Of a stretch of 64,000 nucleotides of DNA, positions 54,431 to 63,751 are shown in pieces; positions within the stretch are counted from its first letter, which is position 1; each line of letters opens with the position of its first letter. Location: positions 120,073 to 184,072 of the forward strand of contig NZ_PYOG01000007.1 in NCBI RefSeq assembly GCF_003026815.1, read 5' to 3'. This DNA is from Photobacterium damselae. GTDB lineage: Bacteria; Pseudomonadota; Gammaproteobacteria; Enterobacterales; Vibrionaceae. Below the pieces are notes generated by a model that searched no databases, was not told the DNA's origin, and saw nothing but the letters and a program-made list of their open reading frames with translations. Made by a program: the position numbers and the translations under genes.

Positions 54431-54880
54431 TTACTTATCGTGCCAGCGATCCGCTGCTGAGGTATCTGATTCTCGAGCATCAACCCATCGACTCTCTTCC
54501 GGGGTTTGCTCTTTTTTCCAAAATGGGGCTCGTGTCTTAAGGTAATCCATAATGAACTCACACGCTTCAAATGAAGCTCCACGATGAGCGCTTGAAACAC
54601 CGACAAACACAATTTGATCGCCCAAATCAAGATCACCAACTCGGTGAATGACTCGAACTTGTAATAACGGCCAGCGGGCACGAGCTTGTTCAACAATCTC
54701 ACTTAACGCTTTTTCCGTCATACCTGGATAATGTTCTAAAGAAAGGCCAGTAACACTATCGCCTTGGTTAAAGTCGCGAACTTTTCCAATAAAAGTCACC
54801 ACGGCACCAGCTTCTGTTCCTTGAGCTAATTTTTCATACTCATCAGCAACAGAGAAGTCTTCAAACTGAACCGAAATCAT
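54431..54880 (-). CDS. moaE: Molybdopterin synthase catalytic subunit MoaE
   Basis: Large subunit of molybdopterin synthase, 149 residues, which inserts two sulfurs into cPMP. Family blocks VRDFNQGDSVTGLSLEHYPGMTEK and IHRVGDLDLGDQIVFVGVSSAHRG; the active-site lysines lie in KTRAPFWKKEQ (about residue 115-125). Its ribosome-binding site (GGAGGG) is made by the last Gly-Gly codons of moaD, so the two are tightly coupled. Confidence 0.97.
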   Translation of the reverse strand: MISVQFEDFSVADEYEKLAQGTEAGAVVTFIGKVRDFNQGDSVTGLSLEHYPGMTEKALSEIVEQARARWPLLQVRVIHRVGDLDLGDQIVFVGVSSAHRGASFEACEFIMDYLKTRAPFWKKEQTPEESRWVDARESDTSAADRWHDK

Positions 54881-54882
54881 CG

Positions 54883-55128
54883 TTACCCTCCTGTTACAGG
54901 TGGAAAGAAAGCGACTTCATCGCCATCTTTAATCTCTGTATCGAGAGGACAAATTGTCTGGTTAACCGCGACTAATAACTTACCTGACTCTAATGCCAAC
55001 TGCCATTTATCGCCACGAAGAGTCAATTGCTGACGTAATTCTTCTGCGGTATTAACGCTTGCTTCAACGTCTATTTGAGACTGACCAACCAGCTCTTTTA
55101 CTTGAGCAAAAAATAAAACTGTAATCAT
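54883..55128 (-). CDS. moaD: Molybdopterin synthase sulfur carrier MoaD
   Basis: An 81-residue ubiquitin-like protein ending in the required Gly-Gly (FFPPVTGG), which becomes a thiocarboxylate. It overlaps moaC by 4 bases (ATGA). Confidence 0.97.
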   Translation of the reverse strand: MITVLFFAQVKELVGQSQIDVEASVNTAEELRQQLTLRGDKWQLALESGKLLVAVNQTICPLDTEIKDGDEVAFFPPVTGG

Positions 55129-55604
55129 GCTTCTGCCTTAAAATGACCTGATTTTCCACCTGTTTTCTCAAGCAGACGAACCTGAGTGATAACCATATCT
55201 TTTTGTACGGCTTTACACATGTCATAAATAGTCAAGGCAGCAACAGATGCTGCAGTTAATGCTTCCATCTCTACGCCAGTTTTTCCAGCAAGCTTACAAC
55301 ATGATTCTATACGAACTTTGTTTTCGGCTTCAATAGCTTCAAGCTGAACTTCCACTTTTGAAAGTAAAAGAGGATGACAAAGAGGAATCAGATCCCAAGT
55401 GCGTTTTGCCGCTTGAATACCCGCGATACGCGCAGTAGCAAACACATCGCCTTTATGATGTTGGCCTGAAATGATCAAAGCCAATGTTTCTGGAGCCATA
55501 TGAACAAAGGCTTCAGCACGAGCTTCGCGAACTGTATCCGCTTTATTCGAAACATCAACCATATTGGCTTCACCAGAAGCGTTAATATGTGTGAATTGAG
55601 TCAT
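55125..55604 (-). CDS. moaC: Cyclic pyranopterin monophosphate synthase MoaC
   Basis: Acts with MoaA to form cPMP. 159 residues; conserved [50 protein letters not shown] and KTGGKSGHF. MoaB, which sits between moaA and moaC in many enterobacteria, is absent from the 73-base gap. Confidence 0.97.
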   Translation of the reverse strand: MTQFTHINASGEANMVDVSNKADTVREARAEAFVHMAPETLALIISGQHHKGDVFATARIAGIQAAKRTWDLIPLCHPLLLSKVEVQLEAIEAENKVRIESCCKLAGKTGVEMEALTAASVAALTIYDMCKAVQKDMVITQVRLLEKTGGKSGHFKAEA

Positions 55605-55677
55605 TCTGAAAATTTCCTTTCTTTAAGGATGCGCAGAAACCCATCGATTAGAATACCCATGGGCTCAAATAAAATGT

Positions 55678-56664
55678 CTATCCGCCAATTGAGGCTAGAT
55701 GAGGGGTCATGCCGGTTTTGCCTTCATCAAGAAAATGACCAACGGCTTTATTTTGTAATCCGGCTTGAATACGACTAATTAGCTCACCTTGTTGCTCATC
55801 TTGTTGGAGAAGATCACGCAGATCGACACCTTCTTCACCAAATAAACACAAGTGCAACTTACCCTTCGCAGAAACACGTAAACGGTTACAGCTTTGGCAA
55901 AAATTCTTTTCATACGGCATGATCAAACCAATCTCACCCATGTAATCTGGATGACAGAACACTTGTGCTGGACCATCATTTGCACTCTTTACTTTGAGCA
56001 ACCAACCATTTGCAATCAGATGATTACGAATACTCACCCCAGAAACGTGATGGTTAGTAAATAAGTTGTCCATTTCACCAGTCTGCATCAATTCAATAAA
56101 TCGCAATTGAATCGGACGAGTTTTGATCCACTCAAGGAATTTAGGCAATTCTTGAGAGTTAAGATCACGCAACAAAACGGTATTAATTTTTACTTGCTCA
56201 AAGCCGACATCGAAAGCGGCATCAATACCCTGCATAACTTGATGAAACATATTCTCACCAGTAATTTGGTGGAACATTTTAGGATCAAGACTATCAACAC
56301 TGACATTGATATTAGTAAGACCTGCATCACGCCATGATTGAACATGTTTCGCCATGCGATAACCATTGGTTGTCATCGCAACTTTCTCAATACCAGGTTG
56401 AGAAGCGACAGTATGAATAATATCGGTAAAGTCACGGCGTAAGCTAGGCTCTCCGCCAGTAATACGGACCTTGCTTGTGCCACATTCAGCAAACGCAGAC
56501 GTGACCCGACGGATTTCATCTACGGTCAGAAAAGAAGGTTTTTTCTCTTCTGGTTTATAGCCATCAGGCAAACAGTATGTACATTTAAAGTTACACACAT
56601 CGGTAACAGAAAGTCGCAAGTAATAAAACTTACGATGGAAACTATCTTCAAATTGTTTCGCCAC
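55678..56664 (-). CDS. moaA: GTP 3',8-cyclase MoaA
   Basis: Radical SAM enzyme for the first step of molybdenum-cofactor synthesis. The SAM cluster is CNFKCTYC (about residue 24-31); the second cluster ligands lie in [18 protein letters not shown] (about 257-274); the C-terminal Gly-Gly (SIGG) is intact. I start at GTG 56664 ([18 protein letters not shown]), giving 328 residues (E. coli 329), with AAGG 7 bases upstream. The longer frame from TTG 56679 would place that Shine-Dalgarno in the gene. Confidence 0.96.
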   Translation of the reverse strand: MAKQFEDSFHRKFYYLRLSVTDVCNFKCTYCLPDGYKPEEKKPSFLTVDEIRRVTSAFAECGTSKVRITGGEPSLRRDFTDIIHTVASQPGIEKVAMTTNGYRMAKHVQSWRDAGLTNINVSVDSLDPKMFHQITGENMFHQVMQGIDAAFDVGFEQVKINTVLLRDLNSQELPKFLEWIKTRPIQLRFIELMQTGEMDNLFTNHHVSGVSIRNHLIANGWLLKVKSANDGPAQVFCHPDYMGEIGLIMPYEKNFCQSCNRLRVSAKGKLHLCLFGEEGVDLRDLLQQDEQQGELISRIQAGLQNKAVGHFLDEGKTGMTPHLASIGG

Positions 56665-56669
56665 GGAAC

Positions 56670-56830
56670 ACCTTTCCAAATACGGGAGGCTAATCCATTT
56701 CTAGATCAACCCTGGTGACAAACCTCGTCACTGGCTTTATTACCTATCGTACAACTTAACTATTGCGACTTAGCAAATAAAGCTCGGAGCTATGGCTGTT
56801 ATGCAAAGCAACTCATTCCATGAATCCTGA
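56670..56830 (-). promoter_or_regulatory. moaA leader, candidate Moco-type riboswitch
   Basis: The minus-strand leader has a hairpin CAGTGAC...GTCACCAG, a GCCTCCCG stretch 20-30 bases before the start, and an upstream AGCTCCGAGCT. Moco RNA motifs precede moaA in many gammaproteobacteria, Vibrio included. By eye I cannot confirm the full fold. Confidence 0.4.
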
Positions 56831-56987
56831 ATTACACAACGGCATTTATCTATTAAACATATCAGAGATTCAATCAGTGTCGATGATACTCTGCAAAAAA
56901 TTATGCTGTATTCTACCTTTCAGGCGAAATAGCGACAATACTACTAAGGGATTTAATGAATAATTTGCCAATAAAAGAGAGGTCGTT

Positions 56988-57215
56988 ATGTCAAATATTG
57001 TTGAATCAGCCACTCTAGATGATATTGCGTTGTATTTACAGCGAGAAGATGGCATTTCGCCCCAACAAGCTAAGCACGCAGCGCTAGAAGTGATCGCAGG
57101 TTTTAAAGACATGCAAGCAAAAGGGCTCATCAAAGGATGGTATTTTAATGAACTGGGACAGCTTGAGTTACTGCCTTCAGATAACGCATTAAATTGGATT
57201 GCAAATCAAAAATAA
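56988..57215 (+). CDS. Small uncharacterised protein, 75 residues
   Basis: Starts MSNIVESATLDDIALYLQRE with AGAGAGG upstream. Helical, acidic N-terminus, soluble; a FKDMQAKGLIKGWYFNELGQ segment near the middle. It is divergent from moaA and precedes the Lon-domain gene by 120 bases. It reads like a conserved Vibrionaceae protein, but I recognise no family. Confidence 0.75.
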   Translation: MSNIVESATLDDIALYLQREDGISPQQAKHAALEVIAGFKDMQAKGLIKGWYFNELGQLELLPSDNALNWIANQK

Positions 57216-57335
57216 TCAATTTTGCGGTATCAGAATAAGACGAATCCATTACTTATCAATTAGTTAAAATCAAAACAATTCGGCATCCGTTTTGCTTTTC
57301 TCAAGTTAATGAGAATAATGCAAAACGGAGTTTTT

Positions 57336-57911
57336 ATGAGCCAACATATTCCCCTACTTCTGCAAAAAAGGCACATTTTACCAACAGGTCGCATGTTTAT
57401 TCGCATTTTACCTGGCGTTCAAACAGAGACATTAAAAGCCTCTTTAGAAGATTGCAGCGAACTGGGTATTTGTATGTATGAGAATACTGATAAAGATCAG
57501 CGTTTTTATCATATAGCAACTCGCGTTCATGTGGATGATTTCGATCTTGCCATTTATGACAATTCACTCACTATCAATATTTCTGGTATCGATAACGGCT
57601 TTATCAATGAAATAAGACAAGACCACGAAGGTGTTATCTGGGGAGATTATTCATCCATTCCTAAATGGCAAGAGATGAAAACACAACAAACACATAAATT
57701 ACTGGCTGAGCGTCTGGAAATTATGTATCGAAGCCACCCTGAACTGGCTCAACAACATCAAGAAAAACAATTTGATAATCTAACCTGGTTATGTCAAAGA
57801 TGGTTAGAAATACTTCCTCTTCCAACCAGCGAAAAACAATTATTAATAAATAGACCCAACTGCCTTGATACTTGTGATTATTTAATGAGTATGATGTTAG
57901 AGCCCCATTAA
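57336..57911 (+). CDS. Lon N-terminal (substrate-binding) domain protein
   Basis: A 191-residue protein starting MSQHIPLLLQKRHILPTGRM with SD CGGAG 5 bases upstream. The segment IPLLLQKRHILPTGRMFIRILP...LGICMYE matches the opening of the Lon substrate-binding domain (PF02190 type), followed by a helical bundle. No ATPase or protease domain follows. Stand-alone proteins of this kind are common but uncharacterised. The longer frame from 57309 is not supported by its ribosome site. Confidence 0.75.
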   Translation: MSQHIPLLLQKRHILPTGRMFIRILPGVQTETLKASLEDCSELGICMYENTDKDQRFYHIATRVHVDDFDLAIYDNSLTINISGIDNGFINEIRQDHEGVIWGDYSSIPKWQEMKTQQTHKLLAERLEIMYRSHPELAQQHQEKQFDNLTWLCQRWLEILPLPTSEKQLLINRPNCLDTCDYLMSMMLEPH

Positions 57912-58073
57912 AGCCAGCTTTGATAACAACAACACCCATTTGCTTACACAATAAGCAATAAGTTGCACTCAACGTGATATTACAGACACTTCACACGGTT
58001 TTGACTGTTTAAATAAATAAACTCTGATAAACTATTTTGAACACTATTCTTAAGTATAATTACACTGTAAATC

Positions 58074-58967
58074 ATGGTTAATACGAATACATCAAATAAA
58101 AAAATCGTTGCCATTGGTGGTGGTCATGGCTTGGGGCGCATCCTTTCATCACTGTCTGACTATGGTTCTCAGGTCACAGGGATTGTTGCAACAACAGATA
58201 ATGGAGGCTCAACAGGACGGATCCGCGCTTGCCAAGGGGGCATTGCTTGGGGTGATACCCGAAATTGCATTAATCAGTTAATTACTGAACCTTCTGTCGG
58301 CTCAATGATCTTTGAATATCGATTTCGCGGTAATGGCGAATTGAATGGTCACAATTTAGGTAATTTAATGTTAACCGCATTAGATAACCTCAGTGTTCGG
58401 CCATTAGATGCTATTAATTTGATTCGCGATATGTTGAAAGTATCGACTCACATTATTCCAATGTCTGAATATCCTGCCGATCTTGCAGCAATGACGCCTT
58501 CTGGTGAAATCATTTGTGGCGAAACCAGCGTTGATGAACTCATTGAAGTCCCTCAGCGTCTTTATGTAGATCCCGCGGTACCCGCAACCAAAGAGGCGGT
58601 TGTCGCCATTGAGCAAGCCGATTTGATTTTACTCGGTCCGGGAAGTTTCTTAACCAGTGTTATGCCATCATTACTGTTAAAAGAAATTGCTCAAGCTCTA
58701 AAGCATACATCAGCACGATTAGTCTTCATCACAAACCTAGATAAAGAGAATGGTCCAGCCGGACAGATGGATCTTGTCACTATGCTGCACTGGTGTGAAC
58801 GTTCAATTGGAGGCAGAAGAATCGATATTATTCTTTCAGATAAATATTACGATGAGTTGGAATCTGGCTATCATCAGCATGTCTCCGATCTTGCCGCCAG
58901 CAACCATGTGTGGCGACATGATCGTAATAAATTAAAGCATGCTATTAAGCAACTCCTCATTGCTTGA
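58074..58967 (+). CDS. ybhK: Gluconeogenesis factor family protein (YvcK/YbhK, CofD-like)
   Basis: A 297-residue Rossmann-fold protein of the YvcK/CofD family; Bacillus YvcK binds UDP-sugars and affects cell shape and carbon metabolism, and E. coli YbhK has unknown activity. Motifs: KIVAIGGGHGLGRILSSL (nucleotide loop, residue about 9-25), TTDNGGSTGRIR, HNLGNLMLTAL, LILLGPGSFLTS. The gene lies between moaA and uvrB as in E. coli. Its last 36 bases overlap the 3' end of convergent luxU. Confidence 0.94.
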   Translation: MVNTNTSNKKIVAIGGGHGLGRILSSLSDYGSQVTGIVATTDNGGSTGRIRACQGGIAWGDTRNCINQLITEPSVGSMIFEYRFRGNGELNGHNLGNLMLTALDNLSVRPLDAINLIRDMLKVSTHIIPMSEYPADLAAMTPSGEIICGETSVDELIEVPQRLYVDPAVPATKEAVVAIEQADLILLGPGSFLTSVMPSLLLKEIAQALKHTSARLVFITNLDKENGPAGQMDLVTMLHWCERSIGGRRIDIILSDKYYDELESGYHQHVSDLAASNHVWRHDRNKLKHAIKQLLIA

Positions 58968-59291
58968 CATTAATTTATACTCTTGAGCAACACCTTGGAC
59001 CATTTGGCGTAATTCCGGCAGGTGGTCCATAATCCAAGAATCTTGTCCTTGTCGAACGCGAGATTCACACTCTTGAGCAAGCAGAGCTAAATCGTCAGCA
59101 CCAAAACTTGCCGCACTACTTTTAATTGAGTGACTAATTTCACCAATATCACTAATAGAGGGCTCGGCCAGTAATTTAACCAGATATTGCTCTAGCTCAT
59201 CACTAAATACATTAAATAAGAGTGAGACGGTATCTTCCCCTACTTCATCAGCAAGACGTTTTACTGTTTCAACGTTAACCTTAATTGTCAT
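58932..59291 (-). CDS. luxU: Phosphorelay protein LuxU
   Basis: A 119-residue histidine-phosphotransfer domain that passes phosphate from the hybrid quorum-sensing kinases to LuxO. The phospho-His lies in ISHSIKSSAASFGADDL (about residue 54). It is 12 bases after luxO in one operon. Its 3' end overlaps ybhK on the other strand by 36 bases. Confidence 0.96.
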   Translation of the reverse strand: MTIKVNVETVKRLADEVGEDTVSLLFNVFSDELEQYLVKLLAEPSISDIGEISHSIKSSAASFGADDLALLAQECESRVRQGQDSWIMDHLPELRQMVQGVAQEYKLMSSNEELLNSML

Positions 59292-59303
59292 CGACTCAAT
59301 CTC

Positions 59304-60743
59304 CTATTTGCTTGCCGCATCTTGCCAAGCTTGTAATTTTCTATAAATCGTAGAGGGACTAACCTCAAGAAGTCCTGCTGCGCGAGGGATATTTCCGTCA
59401 CACGCATCAATGGCTTTTTGGATGGCCCGTTTTTCTACAATCCACAGCGGCTCAATTTTATTGTTATGTACCGACTCGTTACTTCTATCGGCAAGAGAAT
59501 ATGTATTTTGTTCCAAACTATGATTGGAAACAGAATGAACAGTGTCTGCAATATTCGCGCCAATATCTTGATTTAGCGGTGGTGGTAACATTTCCGTGGT
59601 CACCACTTCTCCTGAGTGTAAAACAACGATATTACGAATCACATTTTGCAGCTCTCGAATATTTCCAGGCCAATTGTATTTTTGAAAATACTCGACAACG
59701 TCAGGAGCAAAGCGGGTGAAATCTTTTCCTTCTTCAACCGAGGTCATTCCTAGCAGCGCATGTGCAATTTCAATTACATCGCTTCCTCGTTCTCGGAGTG
59801 GTGGTAAATTAATAGGAATAACATGCAGTCGATAATAGAGGTCTTCTCTAAAACGCCCTTCTTGCACTTCTACCCAAGGGTTGCGGTTAGTTGCACAAAC
59901 AAAACGAACATCAACAGTATTTGTTTTAGATGATCCTACTTTTTGATAGGTACCACTTTGGATAAAACGCAGTAACTTACTTTGCAAATCCAAATCCATT
60001 TCACACAACTCATCAAGAAAAAGGGTCCCATTATCAGCGAGCTCAACTGCACCTTGTCTTTCCGACGAAGCCCCTGTAAATGCCCCTTTAACATGACCAA
60101 ATAACTCACTTTCGATGAGCTCTTTTGGAATCGCAGCACAATTAAGGGCAACAAAAGGCTTATCATGACGAGGACTTGCTGCATGAATAGCCTCAGCGCA
60201 GACCTCTTTACCTGTTCCGCTTTCCCCAGTAATAAATACAGTCGCTTTACTAGATGCGGCCGATTCAATGACTCGATATACCGCCTGCATCGCCAAACTA
60301 TTACCGATAAAACCCTGATATTGCGCACCACTTTGCTTGGATTTAGGCTCGGCATTTGATTTGTGTTCTTGCTTTAATACGTTATTAACCGTAATTCTTA
60401 ATCGATCAGCTTCACACGGTTTAATTAAAAAATCTTGAGCTCCATGACGCATAGCTTCTACAGCAACATCTATCGAGCCATGAGCTGTCATAATAACGAC
60501 AGCCAGATCTGGATGCAGCTCTCTAACTGCCGCAAGAACTTCAATCCCGGTCATATCAGGAAGACGTAGATCCAGCAGAATTAAGTCAGGAACAATATCA
60601 TGAATAAAGCTCAGCGCTTCTTTACCCGTCCCGACTATATTGACATTTAAGCCTAACGGATTGAGGTAAGATTTATACAAAGCAGCAACAGATGCAGTGT
60701 CTTCAACCATTAGAACTTGTTTTTGTCGTGATTTGCTCTCCAT
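59304..60743 (-). CDS. luxO: Quorum-sensing response regulator LuxO
   Basis: Sigma-54-dependent activator that, when phosphorylated at low cell density, turns on Qrr sRNA. Start ATG 60743 ([17 protein letters not shown]) with GGAGG upstream; 479 residues. Receiver domain with phospho-Asp58 in [13 protein letters not shown]+ domain with GESGTGKE (about residue 172) and the sigma-54-contact GAFTGA loop; Fis-type HTH at the end ([20 protein letters not shown]). Followed by luxU. A LuxO-type palindrome lies next to its own -35. Confidence 0.97.
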   Translation of the reverse strand: MESKSRQKQVLMVEDTASVAALYKSYLNPLGLNVNIVGTGKEALSFIHDIVPDLILLDLRLPDMTGIEVLAAVRELHPDLAVVIMTAHGSIDVAVEAMRHGAQDFLIKPCEADRLRITVNNVLKQEHKSNAEPKSKQSGAQYQGFIGNSLAMQAVYRVIESAASSKATVFITGESGTGKEVCAEAIHAASPRHDKPFVALNCAAIPKELIESELFGHVKGAFTGASSERQGAVELADNGTLFLDELCEMDLDLQSKLLRFIQSGTYQKVGSSKTNTVDVRFVCATNRNPWVEVQEGRFREDLYYRLHVIPINLPPLRERGSDVIEIAHALLGMTSVEEGKDFTRFAPDVVEYFQKYNWPGNIRELQNVIRNIVVLHSGEVVTTEMLPPPLNQDIGANIADTVHSVSNHSLEQNTYSLADRSNESVHNNKIEPLWIVEKRAIQKAIDACDGNIPRAAGLLEVSPSTIYRKLQAWQDAASK

Positions 60744-60819
60744 TGCTCCCTCCAAAAATCAATCTAATTAAAATTAAGTTTAATCAATAAGAAAGATTAT
60801 GTTCAAAAGATTCTCAATT

Positions 60820-60847
60820 TTTATAATCTTCTCATATTGAATTGCAA
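60820..60847 (-). promoter_or_regulatory. Probable luxO promoter
   Basis: On the minus strand TTGCAA (60847-60842), 16 bases, TATAAA (60825-60820). The -35 is one arm of a TTGCAAA/TTTGCAA dyad, next to the LuxO box. Confidence 0.5.
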
Positions 60848-60853
60848 AACGCT

Positions 60854-60866
60854 TTGCAAAATGCAA
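60854..60866. promoter_or_regulatory. LuxO-type binding palindrome
   Basis: TTGCAAAATGCAA is a perfect TTGCA-N3-TGCAA. It is about 90 bases upstream of the qrr1 -24/-12 promoter and 7 bases from the luxO -35, so one site could serve activation and autorepression. Confidence 0.75.
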
Positions 60867-60952
60867 TAAAACAGGTGTAACAATGCAAATTTTGACCACA
60901 ACAAAGTGACAAAGATAAGAATATAGGGATAAATAAGTACTACAGGAAAAGT

Positions 60953-60967
60953 TGGCACGGTCTCTGC
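60953..60967 (+). promoter_or_regulatory. Sigma-54 promoter of qrr1
   Basis: TGGCACGGTCTCTGC: GG and GC elements (60954-55 and 60966-67) at the right -24/-12 spacing, with one mismatch (CTGC for TTGC). Confidence 0.85.
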
Positions 60968-60978
60968 TTTATATAAAG

Positions 60979-61081
60979 TAACTCTTACTTAAGAGTTAAC
61001 CTAGCCAACTGACGTTGTTTGTGGAATCTATTCACTAAACAATGACGCCAACCGAACTTATTTCTCGGTTGGCTTTTTTTT
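60979..61081 (+). ncRNA. qrr1: Quorum regulatory small RNA Qrr1
   Basis: About 103 bases. The core CTAGCCAACTGACGTTGTTT is the conserved Qrr segment that base-pairs with the LuxR/LitR-type master-regulator mRNA. It starts about 12 bases after the sigma-54 promoter and ends in its own terminator: stem GCCAACCGA/TCGGTTGGC and a run of eight Ts. Hfq-dependent action is known for the family. The 5' end is inferred from promoter spacing. Confidence 0.93.
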
Positions 61082-61090
61082 ATCTTGTTT

Positions 61091-63118
61091 CTAGCTATTA
61101 GTGATAAATTGTTCACGAAGTGTATGAATCTTATCTCTCAACTCTGCTGCTTTTTCAAACTCCAAATTTTGTGCAAAGTCGTACATTTGTTTTTCAAGTT
61201 GTTGAATTTCACCTTCAAGCTGCTGCGGAGACATTGCCGAATAGGTTCCTTTTTTCTCAGCAACTTTATGTAATTGAGCCGCTCGATTATGAGCCTTAGC
61301 CTTTGGACTACTTGAACCTAGCTCAAGAATATCAGCTACTTTCTTATTCAGTTTTTGAGGGGTTATACCATGTTGCTCATTATAGAGCTTCTGTTTATCC
61401 CGACGACGTTCTGTCTCAGTTATAGCCCTTTCCATTGAGCCTGTAATCTTATCTCCATATAAGATAGCTTTACCTTCTAAGTTACGAGCAGCACGGCCAA
61501 TCGTCTGGATAAGAGAGCGCTCTGAACGTAAGAAACCTTCTTTATCCGCATCTAAAATAGCGACCAACGAAACTTCTGGCATGTCTAAGCCTTCTCGAAG
61601 TAAGTTAATCCCCACTAACACATCAAATTCACCCAAGCGTAAATCACGAATGATCTCAACGCGTTCAACCGTATCAATATCAGAGTGAAGGTAGCGGACT
61701 CGAACGCCATGCTCAGCTAAATATTCGGTTAAATCTTCCGCCATTCGCTTAGTCAATGTGGTAACAAGAACACGCTCATCTTTCGCAGCTCGAATGCGAA
61801 TTTCAGACAAGAGATCATCGACTTGAGTTGCAACAGGACGAACTTCAATTTCAGGGTCTAACAATCCAGTCGGTCTTACAACCTGTTCTGCAATTTCGCC
61901 ATCAGACTTTTCAATTTCATACTTACCTGGCGTTGCTGAAACGTAGATTGTTTGGGGTGCAAGAGATTCAAACTCTTCAAATTTTAATGGTCGGTTATCC
62001 AAAGCAGAAGGCAGACGGAAACCGTACTCCACTAAATTTTCTTTACGAGAACGATCCCCTCGAAACATAGCCCCAATTTGCGAAACCGTAACGTGAGACT
62101 CGTCAATGATCAGTAACCCATCAGCAGGAAGGTAATCAAACAAAGTTGGAGGCGGCTCTCCCTCACTACGACCACTTAAATAACGTGAGTAGTTTTCAAT
62201 ACCTGAACAGAACCCTAGCTCATTCATCATTTCCACATCAAACTGAGTTCGTTGGGTAATACGCTGCTCTTCAACTAACTTATTGCCATCCATAAATTGC
62301 TTACGGCGAGATTCTAACTCAACCTTAATGCCTTCTATGGCTTCTAGAATTTTCTCACGAGGAGTTACGTAGTGCGTTTTCGGATAAACGGTATAACGAG
62401 GAAGATCTTGCTGGATCACGCTTCCCGTTAAAGGATCAAACAGTGAAATACGATCAACTTCATCATCAAATAGCTCAATACGCACCGCTTCTTTTTCTGA
62501 TTCAGCCGGGAAAATATCAATCACTTCACCACGAACTCGAAATGTGCCTCGCTCAAAAGCCATATCATTTCGCGTATATTGCAATTCAGCTAAACGACGT
62601 AAAATATCACGCTGATCCAACATATCACCACGGCGTACATGCAACATCATTTTTAGATAAGAGTCAGGATCACCCAGACCATAGATAGCAGATACTGAAG
62701 CAATAATGATAACGTCTCGTCGTTCCATTAACGCTTTAGTGGCAGAAAGTCGCATCTGTTCAATATGAGCATTCACCGAAGCATCTTTTTCAATAAAAGT
62801 GTCGGTGGTTGGAACATATGCTTCAGGTTGATAATAATCGTAATAAGAAACGAAATACTCAACAGCGTTATTAGGAAAGAACTCTTTCATCTCACCATAA
62901 AGTTGAGCTGCCAAGGTTTTATTGGGAGCAAGAAATAACGTTGGACGCTTAGCCTCAGCTATCACATTCGCAATCGTAAACGTCTTTCCTGACCCTGTTA
63001 CACCAAGTAACGTCTGGTGAGCGAGACCAGCATCTAAGCCTTCTAGTAACTGCTTAATGGCTGTGGGTTGATCCCCTGATGGAGAAAATTCAGACGCTAT
63101 CGAGAATACATCATTCAT
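61091..63118 (-). CDS. uvrB: Excinuclease ABC subunit B
   Basis: Damage-verifying helicase-like subunit of nucleotide excision repair, 675 residues (E. coli 673). Walker [14 protein letters not shown] (about residue 39-51), the beta-hairpin region [27 protein letters not shown] (about 92-118), LIIDESHVT, and the C-terminal UVR domain ([27 protein letters not shown]) that binds UvrC. Convergent with qrr1, whose terminator lies nine bases past its stop. A LexA-like box lies upstream. Confidence 0.98.
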   Translation of the reverse strand: MNDVFSIASEFSPSGDQPTAIKQLLEGLDAGLAHQTLLGVTGSGKTFTIANVIAEAKRPTLFLAPNKTLAAQLYGEMKEFFPNNAVEYFVSYYDYYQPEAYVPTTDTFIEKDASVNAHIEQMRLSATKALMERRDVIIIASVSAIYGLGDPDSYLKMMLHVRRGDMLDQRDILRRLAELQYTRNDMAFERGTFRVRGEVIDIFPAESEKEAVRIELFDDEVDRISLFDPLTGSVIQQDLPRYTVYPKTHYVTPREKILEAIEGIKVELESRRKQFMDGNKLVEEQRITQRTQFDVEMMNELGFCSGIENYSRYLSGRSEGEPPPTLFDYLPADGLLIIDESHVTVSQIGAMFRGDRSRKENLVEYGFRLPSALDNRPLKFEEFESLAPQTIYVSATPGKYEIEKSDGEIAEQVVRPTGLLDPEIEVRPVATQVDDLLSEIRIRAAKDERVLVTTLTKRMAEDLTEYLAEHGVRVRYLHSDIDTVERVEIIRDLRLGEFDVLVGINLLREGLDMPEVSLVAILDADKEGFLRSERSLIQTIGRAARNLEGKAILYGDKITGSMERAITETERRRDKQKLYNEQHGITPQKLNKKVADILELGSSSPKAKAHNRAAQLHKVAEKKGTYSAMSPQQLEGEIQQLEKQMYDFAQNLEFEKAAELRDKIHTLREQFITNS

Positions 63119-63236
63119 TACAACGATACCTAAACTAAGATGAGTACCTTCATTTTGTAACGAATCATAAGAATGTCAATCTCGAAAAACTAAGATATAA
63201 AGATCTGACTATTACAAAGACTCGATGAACTTTAAC

Positions 63237-63252
63237 CTGTAAAAATATACAA
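63237..63252. promoter_or_regulatory. LexA-like box upstream of uvrB
   Basis: CTGT-AAAAATAT-ACAA fits CTGT-N8-ACAG with one mismatch, about 120 bases before the uvrB start. uvrB is an SOS gene in E. coli. Confidence 0.5.
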
Positions 63253-63263
63253 AATATCTAATA

Positions 63264-63296
63264 AAAAAAGCCTACAAAAATAATGTAGGCTTTTTT
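63264..63296 (-). terminator. Terminator of the secreted-protein gene
   Basis: Perfect stem AAAAAAGCCTAC/GTAGGCTTTTTT with a 9-base loop. Confidence 0.9.
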
Positions 63297-63316
63297 ATTA
63301 ACTTAACAATAGACTA

Positions 63317-63751
63317 TTATTTGATTAGGCGAATCATTACTGCGTTACTATTGTAGTTATCAGCATGACAAACTTCATCACCTTCAAAACGGACAATTAC
63401 TTGTTTATCATTTAATAGTGCTTTTTCAGCTAGAGATTGAAATTGCATAATATGAGAAGAAGTATTGAATGTTAGATTACCTTCAATATCGGCCCCTTGA
63501 CTACGACTTTGACGAGGAATTAGGCCGTCATATACAGAATCATCTTGAGTTACACCGATACGTTTCCATACTTGCCAACCATCAGTTTCATTTTCTAATT
63601 GAATAAGAACATCATCATGCTCAGCCTGAACAGCAACAACATTTAGAGGGCCACAATCTTGCCACTCACCAACTACAGATGGGATGCGATCGTCTGCAAC
63701 AACAGATGTTGAAGATACAACAAGTAATGCAACTATAAGTAGTTTTTTCAT
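63317..63751 (-). CDS. Small secreted protein of unknown function
   Basis: A 144-residue protein with an N-terminal signal peptide (residues 1-19, cut after SVVA). The mature part has two cysteines (in WQDCGPL and DEVCHAD) that could form a disulfide, and a beta-rich pattern. No lipobox. It has its own terminator; no family recognised. Confidence 0.8.
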   Translation of the reverse strand: MKKLLIVALLVVSSTSVVADDRIPSVVGEWQDCGPLNVVAVQAEHDDVLIQLENETDGWQVWKRIGVTQDDSVYDGLIPRQSRSQGADIEGNLTFNTSSHIMQFQSLAEKALLNDKQVIVRFEGDEVCHADNYNSNAVMIRLIK

